A stretch of 64,000 nt of DNA, from the NCBI GenBank assembly GCA_009767595.1, contig VSDK01013751.1, positions 166,612 to 230,611 of the forward strand, written 5' to 3'. Of the stretch, positions 62,079 to 64,000 are shown piece by piece (the first letter of the stretch is position 1; each line of letters begins with the position of its first letter). The notes beneath the pieces were generated by a model. It was not told the origin of the DNA. It ran no database searches and saw nothing but the letters and a program-made list of their open reading frames with translations. The DNA comes from Symbiodinium kawagutii (lineage: Eukaryota > Sar > Dinophyceae > Suessiales > Symbiodiniaceae). The translations under genes and the position numbers were made by a program.

Positions 62079-63047
62079 GTGGTGGTGGTGGTGGTGGTGG
62101 TGGTGGTGGTGGTGGCAGCGGCGGTGGTGATGGTGTTCTTGTTATTGTTCTTGCTCTTGTTCTTGTTATTGTTCTTCTTCTTCTTGTTGTTGTTGTTGTT
62201 CTTGTTCTTGTTCTTGTTGTTTCTTGTTTTTGTTTTTCTTCTTGTTCTTGCTCTTGTTCTTGCTTTTGCAGTTCACATGCACCTTGAAATGTGTAATCCT
62301 TTGCCAAATTTGATTGGTCGTAAACTGGCTTGCGTAGCATCACCAGACTTGCCTGGAAGTGCGGGCATATTTCACAAACGAATTGTCCTCTTGTTAGGCC
62401 CTCAGGGAAACCAAAGATACAAAATACAAAAACACGATTCTTTGGTGAAATTGCGAGTCGGTGTTGTCCATCTTGATCTGACCCATCCAAGAAACAGGAT
62501 GGAATACAAAGCTTGTGGAGCTTGCAACAATTGTGACAAACATGTGACAAATGCGACAAGTTCGAGGTCAGGAGTCCCACGAGTTCCCAAAGTGCCACGG
62601 AACCTTCTGCCAAAAGAAGAGCTCAGGCTCCTTGAACTTCTTGGGATCGTGGCTGCGCTCTCTGAGGTTTGTCGTGGTGTACGCGGCTACGTATCCTGAA
62701 ATACTGAAGAAGCCACCTACGAGCACGTTCTCCTGCGTCAGCAGCTTCAACAGCCGCTTGTTGTCTGTACCTTGACTCTTTCGCAGTCCCGTTGAGAGCA
62801 CTCTGTATCCCAGATGTGCAAAAGCCCAACTTTTAGGCAGTGTCCAGGTGCACCCTTAAATGTATCATTCCGCGTGTGAATGGTTTTCTAGATTCTAACC
62901 AAAAGATTCACCGTCGACTGGACAATTCTAGTTTAGTCACAGGTTTGCTGCCAAATTGCCAAAGCGGATGAAGTGGCCAAGAATAATGGGAAAGACCAAT
63001 GCAAAGCGGCATCCATCAATGCAGTCAATGCGAGGCTTCCTGACGAC
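60748..63047 (-). CDS. Acyltransferase-3 family membrane protein (4 exons seen)
   Basis: This encodes a polytopic membrane O-acyltransferase of the acyltransferase-3 (OafA/NRF-6-like) superfamily; acyl donor and target are unknown. Exons in transcript order are 63047-62960, 62770-62604, 61720-61101 and 60884-60748. The three junctions are phase-consistent (1, 0, 2) and all acceptors read AG|G. Exon 1 has the family start motif R-x-D-C-I-D-G-C-R-F-A-L-V-F followed by LGHFIRFG. Exon 2 has QENVLVGGFFSISGYVAAY. Exon 3, 206 codons, has several hydrophobic segments (YPLHFLVSTLGAPMFIA, WNPPTWFLSALSFANF, PLWLFLASYASLGLRL). Exon 4 has TSLGALAFPMFILHGPLGQI, the conserved late transmembrane helix with His. 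The first donor is GC (CTTTG|GCAAT), the rest GT. The 5' start and the last helices are missing: the first exon begins mid-protein and the last ends open. Confidence 0.85.
61995..62265. repeat. (TTG/CTG)n-(GGT)n-(TTCTTG)n repeat in acyltransferase intron
   Basis: Trinucleotide and hexanucleotide runs fill the middle of the 883-bp intron between exons ending at 62604 and starting at 61720. The long poly-Leu/Val plus-strand frame and the Thr/Arg-rich minus-strand frame over it are shadows. Confidence 0.95.
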
Positions 63048-64000
63048 CTTCCCAGGAAGGGGTTTTGACAGAGATTGATCGTCTCAAGCGACTCAGTCAA
63101 TCTCTGAAGAACAATGTTTTCGACAATGTGTTCAACCATTTTCAACACATTCAATCTCAGGTCGACTGCAAATTGCCACGGCCTTGGAGACCTGTGAGGG
63201 AACAGAGTCTGACACCTGAGACTGTTCTCAGAACATCACCCGTCCTTTGAATGATCTGCAGAGACTAAGTCTTACATAGTCAGTTTAGAGGCACTTTATG
63301 TAACTGACTCGGCGCCTTGTCAGACTTTTCCGTGACGCCGGCCATGGCTGTGAAGGACTGTCGATTTTTTCGCTGCTCTTGGAGCCTAAAGTAGTGAGCC
63401 GCGGCAAAGAACGTGGCCCAAGTGCCTGTGGACTACCAGTTTCACAGCTTCACTGGATAGGTTTTGGTATCCTCTACAAGTACTGCAAACAGGAAAGCAA
63501 AAACCTAAAACAAAGTCCACCTTTTTGTATCTAAAAACCCTACTGAGCAGGCCCTACTGGGTACCTTCTGTATCCGAAACCTTTTGAAGCTTCAGCGCGC
63601 AATGCTGCGATCCGCGCACCTACACCATTGACAGAGTCAAGAGAGCGAAGTCCAGCAGCTACTGAAGCCATTGGATCGATCTAAAGCTACAGATCTGAGC
63701 CCAAACTGCTGTCCAGGTGATGTGCCTAGTGCGCTTGGTCACGGAGGAAGTGACGAGAGAAAACAACATGGCAACAGCATGGCAGCATGGCAGCATGGCA
63801 GCATGGCAATACTCCAAAGATGTGAAAAACAAATTTTAAAAAGCTCCAAAGTCACACTGAGAAGCTGAAGCCGCCACTTGAAGGTTTGGACTTGCCTTGG
63901 GACCTCAGCAGAAAGAGGCAGTGGCACTTGGCTCGTAGTGCGTAACTTCCAACGATTGCTGATCGGATCTGACAAAACAAAAAGGCGGCAACGCATTATA
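63048..64000. other. Upstream of the first acyltransferase exon seen
   Basis: The 5' end of the acyltransferase gene should lie here or beyond the window. The minus-strand frame at 63739-63996 could include an exon but shows no family motif. A short GGCAGCATGGCA repeat lies at about 63772-63806. Confidence 0.35.

Noticed and set aside
61966..62613. 215-residue minus-strand frame, Thr/Arg/Pro rich
   Set aside because: It is the other reading of the same intronic microsatellite and starts inside the real exon 2 in a different frame.
61914..62699. 261-residue plus-strand frame, poly-Leu/Val rich
   Set aside because: It lies over a trinucleotide microsatellite in an intron and antisense to acyltransferase exon 2, which has a clear family motif.

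Overview
This window looks like nuclear DNA of a dinoflagellate, probably Symbiodiniaceae-like. That is an inference, from: intron-rich genes whose acceptors nearly all read AG|G; many GC (and one apparent GA) splice donors; GC content that looks moderate by eye; long gene-poor stretches full of tandem repeats; all confidently read genes on one strand; and a CEP164-type ciliary protein next to plant/algal-style enzymes. I see no bacterial operons, rRNA, tRNA, CRISPR array or recognisable transposase or reverse transcriptase.

Seven minus-strand genes can be read with fair to good support. They are: an armadillo-repeat protein (3562-5377, 3' end unresolved); a secreted or plastid-targeted CIA30-domain protein in one exon (12237-12908); a small single-domain rhodanese in four exons (32860-34054); a 186-residue armadillo-like protein in four exons (35186-35881); an intronless protein with two CEP164-type WW modules (45344-47188); a cytochrome P450 in at least 13 exons (47632-53857, N-terminus missing); and an acyltransferase-3 family membrane protein (60748-63047, both ends missing). 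For the multi-exon genes I chose splice sites by reading-phase agreement and by protein-family motifs crossing the junctions. A weak plus-strand candidate encodes Gly/Pro-rich peptides (15400-16152).

The rest is mostly intergenic. Region 6.3-8.0 kb holds a 94-bp tandem repeat, a GATA microsatellite and a tail; a related composite recurs at 55.2-56.4 kb with the repeat inverted. Region 57.2-59.8 kb is a cluster of three tandem arrays (15-bp, 29-bp and 31-bp units) broken by a 110-N assembly gap. Regions 16-32 kb and 36-45 kb contain no gene I can support, only short repeats.

The genes do not form one pathway. Their shared strand fits the unidirectional gene blocks known in dinoflagellates. 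The most interesting points are the frequent GC donors in the P450 gene, the recent internal duplication in the CEP164-like gene, spliced-leader-like sequence just upstream of that intronless gene, and the unusual tandem arrays.
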